A DNA stretch of 64,000 bases from Kiritimatiellia bacterium. Its GTDB lineage: Bacteria; Verrucomicrobiota; Kiritimatiellia; RFP12; DVOR01. Below the pieces are notes generated by a model. That model saw only the letters and a program-made list of their open reading frames with translations, was not told the origin of the DNA and did not search any database. Made by a program: the position numbers and the translations under genes. The DNA is taken from NCBI GenBank assembly GCA_017558005.1, contig JAFYWN010000001.1, forward strand, positions 1 to 64,000. Reading direction: 5' to 3'. Shown piece after piece: positions 8,082 to 23,000 of this stretch (its first letter is position 1; the number at the start of each line of letters is the position of its first letter).

Positions 8082-11000
8082 ATGAAAACTGCATGGATCA
8101 AATCGTTTCTGACACACCTTTTGCCGATGGGTACGAGGTTATTGCCGTGTATTGCCGGAGTGCTATTGGCAGAGGCGGCACGAGCTGAATCAATTACGGT
8201 GACAGCCGAAACAATCGGTATTAACTTTGCGCTTTCGGGTGCGGCGATGTCAAGCGAATCGACAACGCCATATGGGTTTGCGACTTTGGAAAAAGGCGGC
8301 TTGCTTGCGGAAAACAAGTGGCAAGGCTTTTATGCTGGCAGCAACAACAATCCGATGGTGGTAGGTCAGGCTTATACAATTACGACCGCTGGCAATCCGG
8401 GGCTGAATATCACACTTAAGAAAAATTCGACCAATAATGTGTGGGGACCGAATACAAGCAATAAGCTGTTCGGTTCGTACTTGGATAATGCCTCGTCGCT
8501 TCTGTTTGAGGGGTTGCCGCGCTCGGGTTACGATGTGGCGATTCTTTTCTCGGGTGATGGTGGCAACTATTCTCCTGTGACGGTAAATGGAACGACGTGG
8601 ACTTACAACGCGGAAGGTGCTTTGGTTGAGGGAACGACGCCTTGGGGTGATCGCTCGACGATTAGTGATGCGAGCGTGACCTCGATGGATGTTACGGGCA
8701 CATCCTCTACGGGCCGAGTGATGTTTTTTGAAAATCAGACATCGGCGCGGTTTTCAATTGATACAGTGAATAACAATGGCCGCGGTACAATTGCGGGTAT
8801 TCAGCTTTACCTTCGTGCTGGCACGTATGAGCCGTTGAATTTTGAGGCCGCACCAACAGGGATAAGCATCACCTTTAGTGAAATTGATTGGTCGGGAAAA
8901 ACCTTTGTCGCTTCCGAAGAGACGACAGCGACATTAACCTTGCCTGCGGGTGCTACGCTTGATTTGGATGAAGCGCCTGCACTTGCGTTGTTAAAATTGC
9001 GCTGCGAAGGAGAAGCAAGCATTGTTGCTTCGGGAAGTGGTTCACTCGCGAATATCAAAGCGATTGAGGTCGAAAGCGGAACGATTGACTTTGGCGCGCT
9101 GCAGATTTCTAAATTGACGATTCTCGCGAATGCGGTTGCGGCCGTACAGTCAAGGGATCAGATTACAACGTTGGAGCGTTTGGGCGCCTTGAAATATTCT
9201 GGTGGAACGGCATTTGAAAACTATGACCTTTCGGCAGAGCCCAATTTTAGCACCACGATTATTGGAAAGACAATTGCTTCGGTCACAGATCGCGCCTCTA
9301 CTGCAAATCGTGGAGAGGGCTTCTTTTCGGTCAATGGTACGCGTACGTTGAAAGTGGTTGATGGTGGCGATATCACTGTCGCTACGCGCTTTGCAATGGC
9401 GGACGATGGTGCGAGTAATCCCGTTTTTGAGATGGATGGTGGCTCCATAACGGTTCAGGGCACTGGCGTAAATAATGGCACTACTGCAGGGACGGCCGTG
9501 ATTTTTGGCCACTGGGGTGGTACACCAACGGTGAATTTGAAGCGCGGTCTTTTGGATGTCTCTGAAGGCGGCGTTATGATTGGCTGGACGGGCGCACCGA
9601 ATGTGACGGTTGGTACGGTCTTGAATGATGCCTTGAATGTCGCAGGTTCTGCAGTACTCCGTGCGAAATTACTCACGAGTCATGAAGCATGGGGACAGAA
9701 TGCTGGCGGCTCGCTGGTGGTGAATCCGTCGGGTGTGATTGAGCTTGGCTCTAGCGGTTTGGTATTGGGTCAGTATAAGGCAGAGTTTACGGTTACGCTC
9801 GCTGGTGGTGAGATTAAGGCTGTAGACAATGCTTCAATTACCTATCATGCTAATGTTCGCAATCCCTTGGCCGTGACAGCCTCCTCCACGCTCTCTGCTG
9901 ATTCGGATAAGACCTTGACGGTGAGTGCTCCATTGACGATTGCGAATGGTGCGACGTTGACGAGTAAGGGGAATGTGGTTTTCGCTACGACACCTACCAA
10001 CAATGGTGCGATTGCTGTAGCATCGGGAACAACAACCCTTACTGCCGGCGCCGAAGGTGTCGTTTCGTTGGCTTCGAGTGCGACGCTGAATTTAATCCTT
10101 ACGGAATCTCTGAAAACTTCGGGTTACACGGCTTCGGGCGTGACGGGTGAAGGCACGGTTAAGTTCTTTGATGTTGATGGTGCCGAAATCACAACTGGTG
10201 TGAGTGGGAACACCTATACCCCGCCGACTCCGCGCTGGACGGCTACGTCTGCATCGGGGGATTGGAATGATTTGTCTCTCTGGAGCAATACCACGTCTGT
10301 CCCGACATCAGGAACGGTGGTCTTGGATTTCTCCAATGTGAATGCGGATACCACAATTACGATTGATGCATCTGCAACGCTTGATATGATTTCAATCGTG
10401 GGAGCGTCGGGCGAACTCACGTTTGAAGCAGAGGGTTCAAATGCGTTGACGGTCTCTTCAATCTCTGCGGTAGCAGATGCCGATGTGACGAGCGGTGTCA
10501 TCCTTACAACGGATGGGACGGTAAGCATTGCCGCCGATGCGACCTTAACGGTGCCGAATAACTTTGTGTATTCCAATAATGCCTTTAGCGTGGCGAATGA
10601 CGGTTTACCCTCTCGTGTGACAGGCCCTGGTACACTTGCACTTGATTTGGGTGATGCCACCACGGTTGATATGACGGGGTCTAATCCTGGCTATAAGCTT
10701 GGGATTAAGGTTGTTTCCGGTACGTTGAACTTCCCCAATAGCGGAGGTGATGGTCCGGGTAAGGGGCGCACGATTACGGTTTCGGGTGACACTTCGACCT
10801 TAAAGTTCTCTACAGGTGATGCTGGTGGTTGGAACTATGCTGACGGCCAGAAGATTGCACTTCATGAGGGTGGTAAATTGTGGATCATCAAGCGTGACAC
10901 CTTTGTGGCGGATGTGGAGATGCGCGGCGGTGAGTTCCTTTTGGATAAAGCTGCGGATGGTGGTCGTGCCTTAGATTTATTCCACGCGAACATTTTTAAG

Positions 11001-14000
11001 GTGCTTGCGGCGGCTGATGCCACTGCAACAACTCCAACAGAATCCACCTTTACCTTTACGAATGAAACTGGCGCTCAGGGGCGTAAGGTTTTAATTCGTA
11101 ATGGCGATGTCACGTTTGATGTAGAGGCGAATGCTCGCTTGACGGTAGATGTAATCCTCGTTGCAGGTGAGGCAAGTTTGAATGCTGGTGGCACGCCTGG
11201 CAAATTAATTAAGACCGGCGCGGGTGAATTGGTCTTAACGGCTGAAAATACCTACAATACGGCCACTGAGGTTAATGCTGGTGTAGTGACGCTTTTGGGC
11301 AATGGTAAGTTTGGCTCTGGTGCTGTGACTGTGGCATCTGGAGCAGTTGTGAATTTGAATATCGCAGACGGCGCTACACGCACCCTGTCAAGCTATGGCA
11401 CATTCAGCGGTGCGAGTGTGGATGCAATTTTGCGCAAGAGTGGCGCAGGTACGCTTACATTGGATGCCGCTTTCGCTGGAAAGTTGGACATCGCTGCGGG
11501 CGTGGTGAATATTGGTACGCGCCGTGATGTAACGTTGGCTGCAGTGGCGAGTGGCGCACAGGTGGTGTTGACACGCACATCGGGCGAACAAACGATTGTG
11601 TTGCCCACGGCAATGGAGGTCACACCTGATGAAATGCGCTTCACGATTGACGGAATGCAACCCGAAAGTGTGACTGTCGCTAATGGGCAGATCACGATTG
11701 TTCCGCAACGTCAAACCTATTATTGGGTACCGGCTGGAACTGACACCCAGTGGACAACTGTTGCAAACTGGCGCCTGGGCTCTGCGTCTGGAGCAGTCGC
11801 GACAACACTTCCTGAAGACGTTGCTGAAGTGGTGGTGCCTGTTGCCAAGGGTGGCGTAGTGACGCTTACCATGGATGCGAATGCAACCGTTTCGAATTTG
11901 GAAATCCTTGCTACAGGTGATTCAGGTGAGGCGGGTGTGTTGACGATTGACGGCTCGGCAACCTTAATTAGTGCCCGTGGAGTGGTGGTCAATGGAGTGA
12001 ATGTCATTGCACCACAATTGGGTGTAAGTTCGGTAGTGTTTAGCGCAAATGCTACATTGACCACGACCGTGGCGGCTGGAAATACTTGGACCCTCAATCA
12101 AATTTCTGGCGCAGGTACATTTATTAAGGAAGGGGCTGGTGCGCTTCGTTTGCAAGTAGCATCCGCCGATGCACGCATCGTTTTAGAAGACGCTGCTATC
12201 ACCATTAATGATGGTATTTTGCAAACATTGCTCATTGGCAATGACAGTAATCCGATCTTCAAGAATGCGACGCTCACCTTTGGAGCAAATGCTGATGGCT
12301 TCCAGTCTCATGGTTGGCTCGGCTTAGAGGGGGTTGTTACCGTTAGCACGGCTACGGATATTACCTTCAGTGCAGCAAATGGTTATGTGCCTTCTTTGCA
12401 AGGTGCAGGTACACTCATTAAGGAGGGTGCAGGAACCTTTACGTGGAATTTGATGGGGAATAACGCGCATGCTAACCCCATCACCATTAATGCCGGTGCG
12501 GTAGCTTTCGCGGGAACGGGTTCGCAGACTGCAGTTGTCACTGGCGCAGGGCAGGTAAAGATTGTTGCCGATGCGGCTGTCACCTTCACGGGCGCTAACA
12601 CCTACACCGGTGGCACCATGATTGTTGCTGGCGCGACCTTGACTGCTAACACGAATTCGCTCGGAACTGGCGCAGTGACGGGCGCAGGTAAGCTCGTTGT
12701 TAATGGCTATCCTTCCAATGCGACCGTGCGTAATTCGCTCGGCGCTGCTGAATGGACGGGTACCTATGTCAATACCGCAGACAATGCCATGAAAGATGAT
12801 GGCAACTGGCTCGGCGCTGTGGGTAATGCAAACTCCATCGTTGAATTCACGGGCACGAACACGGGCTATTTGCAGCAGGCTGGTTCGATGGATGCGACCT
12901 TGAAGGTGACTGGCTCTATTACCTTTAACAATGGATGGAGTTCGGGCGGCGGCTATACCTTCAATGGGCCGCTCTTGGGTGACGGCACGCTCGCTACGCA
13001 AAATAGCCAGACAGACGTGTTGAAGTTCCTCGGTGAAACCAAGGACTTCGCGGGTACGATTACGGTTGCTGGCGGTCACTGCATTGCCTTCGGTGAACAG
13101 GCTGATACTGGAACTGCTCATGAAGGTAAGTTGATTGTGGCTGCAGGTAAGACGGCAAACATCGCTGCAGGTAAGGCGTGGTCTGCAGTCAATGGTATCG
13201 CAGTCGCTGGTACCATCGGTGGCGAAGGCATCATTGGTAAGGCTGATGGGACAAATGGCACGCTGATTTTGAAGTCTGGCGCGATTGTTGATACCACGGC
13301 TGGTACGCTTTCGGTGGCGACCTTGGATACGCTTCCCGAAGCCGTGAAGGTGAAGGTGGCCTTGGTGCCTACAACGGTTGATGAACGTGTGAACCTGATG
13401 AAGGTGAAGGCCTTACCGGGCGTACTCACGGATGTCACGATTACGCTCTTGGATAGTAATGGTGTTGATCAAGGGGCCAACTTTGAACTGGTGGCGGATG
13501 GTGAAGCAGACGCGGATGGTTACACAATGCTTCAGGTGAAGATGAAGGTTGCCGCCACCGATTACACGGTGACCGTTTCCGACTCCCTTTCGTCGCTTTC
13601 TGAAGCACTCGCTGGTGGTGTCTTCGGGGTGGGTGCAACAGACTATCCCGCTGATCCAATGAACCTCGTCATTGACTTTGGCAATGTGGCCGATGGGGCT
13701 GAAGCAGTGCCGGGCACCTTTGACTTTGATAACGAGACCGACCTCTCGTTTGTTAAGGTCACCGTGAAGGGTTCGAATGGTGGCACGATTACGAAGTCTG
13801 GTTCGGCGATGTTGACTGTGGTTGACTTGGTGACGACTGAGTCGGTGGCAGTAAGCACGTCCCTTACCTTTATGGAATCGTGCGCACGCGCGGATATTGA
13901 TGCAGGCACTCAAGTGACGCTCACAGATGAGCGCGAAATAGATGCAACCTTTGCGACTGAAGTGAGTGGTGAAGGTAAGGTTATCTTTGACACAGATAAT

Positions 14001-17000
14001 GATTCCACGGTCATCGTGAATGGTAACAATACTTACACGGGTGGCACGGAAATCAAGAAAAATGCAACGGTAAAAATGGCCGCTGCAGGTGTCCTTGGTA
14101 CTGGCGCACTCTCTGGCGCAGGAACGATTTATTACGCACCTGTGATGAATGGGAATACGCCGACTCCTCCCGCTTTTGTCAACTGGACGGGTACGCTGTG
14201 GTTGGAAGATATCACCCCTGTGCAGGGTTTCAATCTCGCATCGTTCGGCAATGCTGATTCGACCATTGGTTTGAAGGATGTGGGTGCAACGAACTCCAAT
14301 AGCTATTTTAATACGAGTCAGACGATTGAAGCTGATTTAATCTTGAAGGGTGAAAACACCATTTCGAATGGTGGATCTGGAATGACGGTCACCTTCTCGG
14401 GTTCGCTCTTTGGTGATGGTCTGCTGTTGTTTGCTCAAGCAGGTGGTAATCCTTCGGACTGCCACTGCTTCACGGGCGACCTCTCTGCCTTCACGGGGAC
14501 GATTAAGTTCACGGGAAATCCTGGTCGTAAAGTGATGATTGGCTCGAATGTCCCTGCAAATGGGTATGCAAATGCCATTGCGGTGGTGAATGCGGTGACA
14601 TTGAATGATGCCGCCACGATTGATGCGGCAGGGAATGGGATTAAGTTAAATGGTACGACCGTGCTTACGGGCGCACCGACTTTCGCAACGAAGGTGGACG
14701 TGCTTTCGGGGGCTACCTTTAATTTGGAAGCAACGAAAGCGATCAAATTCACTTCTGGAACTACATTGTCGCTTCCTGATACGTTTAATGTGGTTTTCTC
14801 TGAAGAGGCTCCGCTTACTGCAGGCACTCCTGTTGTGATTTTTGACCGTGCAGATACGAATGTATTCAATCTCACTGGTACAACGGTTGTGGTGAAAAAG
14901 GGTGACACCGTGTTGCCGGATGTGCAGTTAATCGCAACTGACGATGGTGACATTGCGGTTGTCATCCCGGCGATGTATGAAGCAGAGGTCGTTGCAGATA
15001 CGACGTGGGAAGACTTGAACTGGACGGTGGGCGGTGCGCCTGTAACGTCTGTGCCGAGCGCATTGGATCGCGTGCTTTTAAAGGCTGCCACGAGTGGCTT
15101 GAAGGTGACTTGCGAAACGCCCATTTCCGTTGCGTCTCTCGCTATTGAGGGTGAGCCGTTGAAGTTGTTCTTCACGCGCGACTGCGTGACGGAGGAGATG
15201 TATCAAGCGATTCCTACGTCAGTTGCCTTGGTGACAACGGCAGGTGGCTTGGATGAAAAGGCAATCGTGCAGATTGCTCCTCTTAAGTACAGCGCAATGG
15301 CAACCGTGGCACAGACGGCAACCGCTGCCGTGGCTGAATTGAGTTTGCCTGATAGCGCAAAGACGGGCAACACAATTCCCGTTGCAAAGGGTAATGCGCT
15401 GGCGATTAACTTTAAGGGTAATGGAAACTATCCAGTTACGGGCTCCACGGCGGTTGGCTTAACGGGCTATGAAGTGGTGCCGAATAATTGGGCGCAGTTT
15501 GATGGCGCTTCTGGCGCAAATCAAAATCTTACGGTTGTCAATTTGGAAAATGGTAACGTTGAAACGTTGGCAACGGCATTGGACTATTCTTGCAATAATG
15601 GACATAACACGGGAAATGGCAATTCGCATGCTGTATTGCGTGGTTATTTGGACGACGGTGGCAATGGTATCAACATCTCTATTGATGTTCCTGCCACATG
15701 GATGACCTATAAGGCAGTAATCTTCTGCGCAACTGACACTGCAAACACGACCTTTTCAGCGAAGCAGATTAATGGCACGTGGTACACCTATTCGAATGGC
15801 GCTTTAACTTCTTCTGCAAATCGTCCCGCAGAAGGGTGGGGTGACTCTAATTCGCGTGCGGATTTGATTGAGGGCACCAATACGATGGTGATTGATGGCC
15901 TCACGGGTGACTTTACGCTCTTTGCGAATCGTCAAAATAACGGTCCTCGTGGATGCGTGGCTGGTATTCAATTGATTCAGACAAGCAAGCCTGAGTATGT
16001 TTATGTTTCGAGTGTAACGGCTACCGTTTCTGCTGCGACCGCGGGTGAAGTGGTGGCGTGGGACGCGCTGGAATGGGTGGATGACGATGGTAATCCGACC
16101 ACGCCAGCGGCTAATAAGACGGCTACTTTGGTCTTCCAGAATGACGCAACGGTTGATTTTGCCAATGTGGTGGCGAAGGACGTCCAAGTGCTGGGCTATG
16201 GCCACCACGTGCGTTTGGTGAATGTGCCAGAGACGCTTTCGGTCTTCTTCTCAAAGGATACGATTTATCGTTTGGCTGTGGCAGAAGATGCGCTTCCTGC
16301 AAAGACGGAATCGTTGCCTGGTGAATTGCGCTATGAATACGGATATGATGCGTCGGCAACTGCCTATGCCACGAATCCGAATATGGCGACGACCTTCGCG
16401 GCAGGCTTCACGGGTGAGTTTGCTGCGAATGGTGGTACCTTGTGCTTCTCGGGCGGCGTGGTGACCTTGCCGAACGTGGGGGGCACTGCGACGAAGACGA
16501 AGATTTTCTTCTCGGGAACGAGCCGTACCACGGTGGAAGGGATTATGGCATTGGGTGAAGCAGAAGTGGTGCTTTGTGATACCGCTTCTGTAGTGACCTC
16601 GCGTCTCTCCTTGTCGGATGGTCAGCCGGGTTACACCACCTTCATGACGTTGGAAGACGATGCTCAACTCTTGGTGACGGGTTCGTCTAATGTGGATGCG
16701 AATACCTCCTCCATTATGATTGGCCATTGGAATGGGTCCTCTACGTTGACGCTGCGCGGCAATGCGAAGTTCGTTGCAGAGTCGGCTGATGTGCTCGTGG
16801 GTAAGACCGGAAATACGCAGTCCATAGTTTTGGAAGGTGGCGAAATGCGCGTGCGTGGCGTGAAGCTCTCTGCGTCTGCCTCGGGTACGAACACGCTCAC
16901 CTTGGCGGGAGGTAAGCTTTTGGTGGGGGACACGGGCATCGCTCGCTATGGTTCCACCACGATGACGCTCAACTGCGAAGGTGGCACGTTGGGTGCGCTC

Positions 17001-20000
17001 GCTGGTACCGTTACCTTGGGTGCAGATGCCGCAGCGGCGATTGCGACCTTGAATGGTGAGCCGGTGTTTGCTTCTGCAGAAGGGGCAACTTTGGCCTTGG
17101 CGCAGCAGGCGCCCTTCTTGACTGCGGGTAAGGCGGTCAACCAGTCGGGTAATTTGCAGTTGCCGTCGGTGACGCTTGAGCAGATTACTGCCAAGGGCGG
17201 TTCGATTACGATTGCAAGTGAGGTCACGGCAACCACGGTCGAAGTGGACGCTGGCGCGACGCTCGCCTTTGATGGCGGTGTCTTGATGGCGGATGCTTGC
17301 ACGTTTGGTGACGCATCGGTGCTTCAGATCCCTGTCCGTGCCAGCTTGAGTGCGGGTGGTTACTTGAAGATGGCTACAGGGAAGGCTCTCCCTGACCTCT
17401 CTAACACAGTCTTGGTTTTGGTCTTGGACGCAGTGCGTTCGGATGCAGAAAAGCTCTTGCCGGAATTGCCGATTGCCTTGGGTACGTATGGGGAAACCGA
17501 TACGGCTCAGATGCGTGGTGTCGCTTTGCGTAACAATACGAACAATGCTATCGCAGATACGACGTTGGTCTTGAAGTCTGGCGATTTGGGTCAGGGCCTC
17601 TATGTGGACCTGGTGGGCGCAGATATTTTGTCGACGTTTAATGTGACGTTGAACGAAAAGAATGCAACGCAAGCAAAGCCGTATGCCTTGAGTCAGAACA
17701 CGGCCGATCTCCGTCCGTACCATTACTTCACGGCAGAAGCAGCAAAGACCTATGTTTCAATTCCTGAACGTGGCATTGCGGTTTCGCACTTGACCTTTAC
17801 GGATGTGGTGGATAATGCACAGGTGGTGCTTGTGCCGAGTTCGATGACCGCTCCGATGTTGCAAGTGAACAACATGACAATCGCGACGGATGTTGCCTTT
17901 GACTTGACGGCCTGGGGTGATCGCTTGACCCTTCTGGCAAAGGGTGCGTTGACGGATCTGGAAACGAGCCTCTGCTTGGTCAGTGGTGGTGTCACGCAGT
18001 CTGAAAAGGGGAAGGTCACGTTGATGCTTCCTGATAATCTGCCGAGTGATATCATGCCCGTGGCAGATGTGCTGTCCGATGGTCTCTATCTGAGATTCAA
18101 GCCGAAGGCTCTGCGTAAGGCGCGTTCGATTTCGGTGAACTTCACCGATGTGACAACGCCTCTCGTTGCACCGCCTACAGTGCCGGGTGCTTATCCTGTG
18201 CCGGTGGATGCATGGAATGATTTGAATAAGACGTACACGGCCTCCGAATTGAAGGTGGCAAATCGTGCCGGCGTGGCAACCGCTACGGAACCGATTGAAT
18301 TGGTGGCACCGACCTCTTCCGTGGCGAAGGATGTGAACGCCCCGACTTCAATGTTGAAGACGTGGTTGAATGATTCCACGGATTTGACGGTTCAGCTCCG
18401 CAACCTTCCGTTCGATGCCTATCGTTTGGTCTTAATCTTCTCGTCTGACTTGGAAGGCGCCGCCTATGCGCCAATCCAAATCGGTGAAACGGTTTATACC
18501 ATGGGTTACTCCGCAGAGGCGGAGGCTTCGGAAACGTATACGCGTTGCAACATCGCTCCCTATCGCATCTACAACGATCGTACGGGACTCTTGACCCTCG
18601 AAATCGCTGGCGATGAAACTTGGGGAAGCACCAATCAGCCTGAAGCGGAAGTGCCCGTGGTGGCAGGACAGAATACGTTGGTGACCGATGTCCTGACGGA
18701 TGAAGAGATTACCTTCACGCTTCCTGCGGTGGTCTATGGTCGCATGTATGCGGGCCTTGCAGCACTGCAGATTGTGGAAGTGCCTGAATCGGACACCTCT
18801 TCTGATAAGACCTTCACTTATACGTTGACTGCAGATTGTGACCTCGCAACGCAGGCAGATAATAATGGAGAGGTGTGGACGAATGGTGCACTGCATAAGC
18901 TCGTCATCACCGCAAATGCTGATGTAATCGTGACACTCCCTGCTGACTTCACGGCGGATTCGATTACGCTTGAAGGCGCGGGTTCGGTGACCTTGCAGGC
19001 GGCCACGGCGGCAAGCGACGTCGTCGTGAAGACACTCAATGCCGGCGCCTTAACGGGCAACTTGACGGTCAACGTTCCTTGTGTGAATGTGGCCTTCACG
19101 GCACCTGCCACGGTGACGACCTTTAATGCCCTCTTCAACAACAATGGTCAACCCTACACAATCGTCAAAAATGCTACCTTGGTCCTCGGTGAGAACAGTG
19201 GCATCTTGACGAATCTTGAAACGGTTGCGCCCGTGTTGACAATTGGCGCGGATTCGGAAGGTGTGTTGCGTCGTAACTATCCTTTGGACGAAAATGGTCA
19301 TGCCGCAAATGCGTGGGCTCAGTTGACACTTGCCTACAAGCATGTGGTTCGCCATCAGCAAGCGAATGGCGACGCAGACAATGGTGCCGCATCATTCTTG
19401 ATTGAAGCAGGTGACGTCTTCCGTCATCTCAATAAGTTCCACCTGTCGAGTGAGTCCGATTGGGCCTTTACGCAGACGGGCGGTGAGGCATCGTTTGAAA
19501 ATGATGCAGGCGCAGAAGGCGGCATCCTTGTGTTCAATGGAGGCTCTGCTGCAGGGAAGACTGCAACCATCTCTGTCAGCGGCGGTCGCCTCTATGCGAC
19601 AAAGATTAGCGCATGGAAGGAGAACTCGACGGTCAACTTGGCCATTTCTGGAACAGGCACCTTGGCACTTGGAACGGATGGTCTTCGTGTTCAGGATGCA
19701 GGCACTCGTGTGAATGCGACCTTTACGGAAAAGGGTACGTTGGAATTGACCACGGCGCAGTTGAATGCGAACAATACCGATCGCGTTGCGGTCAACTTTG
19801 AGGGTGGTCGCATTACGACAGGTCAAGTGGAAGCATCGTTGAATATTCCTGTGGCCTTTACTGCTAATACGACAACGGAATTGGCGCCTGCGGTGGGTTC
19901 GACCTTGTTGCTCAATGCTAACAATTCTGGCTCTGGTTCAATTGAAGTCACGCAGGGTAAGGTGGCGATTGCGACTGCTACCGCCCTTGCTATGACCGAG

Positions 20001-23000
20001 ACGACCGTGAAGTCGGGAGCCATCTTTGAAGTGCGCAATGCCACAGCAGATGCCACGATGACGAATACCCTTGTCTTTGAAGCGGGGGCAGAACTCTCGG
20101 TGACGGCCGCAGAGGGGGTCACCACGGTGAAGGTCGCTATGGAAGTCGATGTCCCGGATGACTTGACCTCGATGCGCTTCTACTTGAATGGTACGCTCTA
20201 TTCGGATGTCTCCGTGGATGAAGCGACTGGCACGGTGACCTTTACCACGCCGGCAACCGCTGAGGCGGTCACTTGGGATGCTGCTGCGGAAGCAGGTGTT
20301 TGGGCTGACGGTGAAGCAGGTCCGTGGGCTGACGGCAAGACTTACTATGATGGCGCCGCAGTGAACCTCCCCGCCACCACGGCAGGGAAGGCAACCGTGA
20401 CCCTTCAGGGCAATGTCCGTCCCGCATCGTTGACCTTCACGGATACGACCCAAGTAAAGGATAAGTATCGCTTCCAGCGCGCTGCGGATGATACGACCTC
20501 CTACTTGACACTCGCAAATGCGACGTTGAACTTGGGCAATGACCAAATCTTTGACCTCCCCGTCGCCACAGCGAAGAACGTGGTGGTGAGTGCGATTAAC
20601 AACACCTATCGCCTGATTGGTGAACTCTCCAATGGCGGTAAGACGGCATCGTTGATGTCCGCTACGGATGGGTCTGCTACGGCAGTTATCAACCGAGAAA
20701 ATGCGAATGGTACGGAGGCTCAGAAGCATGGTGTGTGGTGTAATGATGGCGCAACGCTTGCACCGCAACCTGGTGAAGTTCAGATTGTTTCTGCAATGGG
20801 TACCACGGATACGACGAAGCGTTCGCACCTCTCTGGTAGCAGTGATGTCATCATTACAGGTGGCGGTACGGTGCTCTTCGCGGGTCGCGTGCTTGAAACG
20901 AGTGCCTCGGATGTGCCCTATCAGAATAAGGCATTTACTGGAAAGATTTATGTCCAGGATGGTGCGACATTAGACATCACTATGATTCGTGATCGTAAAG
21001 ACGGTGACCGTCCGCGCGACGACCATCCCTTCTTCGCGATGGCAACCACTGGCAATCAAGATACGGCAGGCACTCCGCTTTGGACAACGGAACCTGGCAT
21101 CATTGTGCAGAATGGTGCAACCTTCCGCGTGTCGGGCTGCCGTTCGATCTTCGGTGGTTGGGCAAACCGCAACGATGCGAACCTGTTGGCGGCGACCCCG
21201 CTTGCAATTGGTAAGGATGCTACGGCAGAATTTGCCTTTGCCCAGCTTTATCAGGTCTTCCCGCACGGCTTCTTGTTTAATGGTAATGGCGCAAAGTTGC
21301 TTGCGACGAGAGACATGTATCTCTCGGGCGGCACCAAGCTTGAAGTCGCCGCGGCGGATCGCGATGCAGAAGGTAACCTCTTGGAAGGAATTACTGCCAC
21401 GATCGCTTCGGGTGAAACGACGGGTCTGGTCCCGTGGGAACACAATGGCGCGGCATCGACTAAGCCGTTGGAATTGAGCGTGGGCGAGGGCTCGACCTTG
21501 AACATCTCGGCTAACCTTATTGCCTATGCTAACAGCGGAGACTCCTTAGACCGCTTCACCTTGAATAAGACGGGTGCTGGCGCGGTGCGCTTCACGCGGG
21601 ATCTGATTGAAAGCGATGTGCAGTTGTCGCTCACAGAGGGTACGTTAGGCGGTACGACCACCTTCACGAATCCGAAGATGACTGTGACGACGGCGGCGGG
21701 TACGACGGTTGAAGCAGGTCTCTCCATCCCCGTGCTTCAGGCTGCAAAGGGAACCACCTTTGCGATTGATCCGACGGGTAAGGCGGTCTTGCATGCCGAC
21801 AACTTGATGTTGACCTCGGGTGGCTATTATCACTTGGTGGCGAGCTCGCTGGCGGGTGAGATTGCGGATGCACCTGAGGCAGGTACGCAGCGCAAGGTGA
21901 TGAGTTGGGATAACGCCACTTCGGTGGAGACGGTCTCCTTCACCTTGGATGCAGCATTGATTGAGAAGGGTTACAACGTCGCCGTGCGTCAGGATGGCCT
22001 CTATCTCTTGAAGCATGTTGAGTACATCTGCGAGATGGACATCCAAGATGTGGCCTCTGTGGCGGTATTGACGTCGTGGTATGGCGAGAAGAAGTGGTAT
22101 CGTTCGGACGATCCGAATAAGACCAAGCGCAACTACGACCCGCAGGATGGCGAAGCGGTGACGGCGGTCTTTGTCTTGCCGCCGAGCTATGCGAATGGTG
22201 CGCCGAAAATCACCTTGACCTTGACGAAGGCGGCCACCTTTGCCAATGTTCGCTTTATGGCGAAGGGTGCCACCGAGACGGATGATTGGACGTTGTTGAC
22301 GCCGACGGTGGTTTACAACTACGACCTCTCGAATGAAGCAATGCCGACAACCAATGGTGCCAAGCGCTTCACGTGGGTGCTGACCTTGGTTGTGGATGGT
22401 GGCACTGAAGCTTCGGGCTTGGCCACGCTTGAGGCGACGGTCCCGACGGGCTATGATTACACCACCAATCTCAACACGGTCACGGTCTATGCGTCTGCCA
22501 CGCAGCCTGCCTTGAACATCAACTTCACGGCGGCAACGGCAGGTGATGGCGCTTGGATTGCTACCGATGCCGACCTTTGTGGTCGCGTGCCGTTTGTGGG
22601 TGTCTACTGGAATAATGCCTCCACTACGAGCGGTGAAAGCCGTGGTTCGGACCCGAATTTCATGGTGATGGCACTGCAGGCGATGCCGGTGGGCATTGAG
22701 CCTGGTCCGAATGGTCAGATTACGCCGTGCGAAGTGACCTACGCCTTCCGTCAAGCAACGGTGGTGGACTCGCGTCAGCATGGCGATGCAAATGCACAGT
22801 TGGCCGCAAGCTTCCTCACGGGAGGCAATGCGCAGATCTCTGACGCAATCCGTTCCGCAGGTGGCATGACGAATTCTGGCGCAAATGGCGGATGGCAAGT
22901 GCGCGTGGATGCCGTGCCGTTTAAGGCTTACGACCTCTACTTGCTCTTCGCTGCAACGGCAGAGGGTGCGGTTGACTATCCCGCAGTCCGCGTCAAGGTG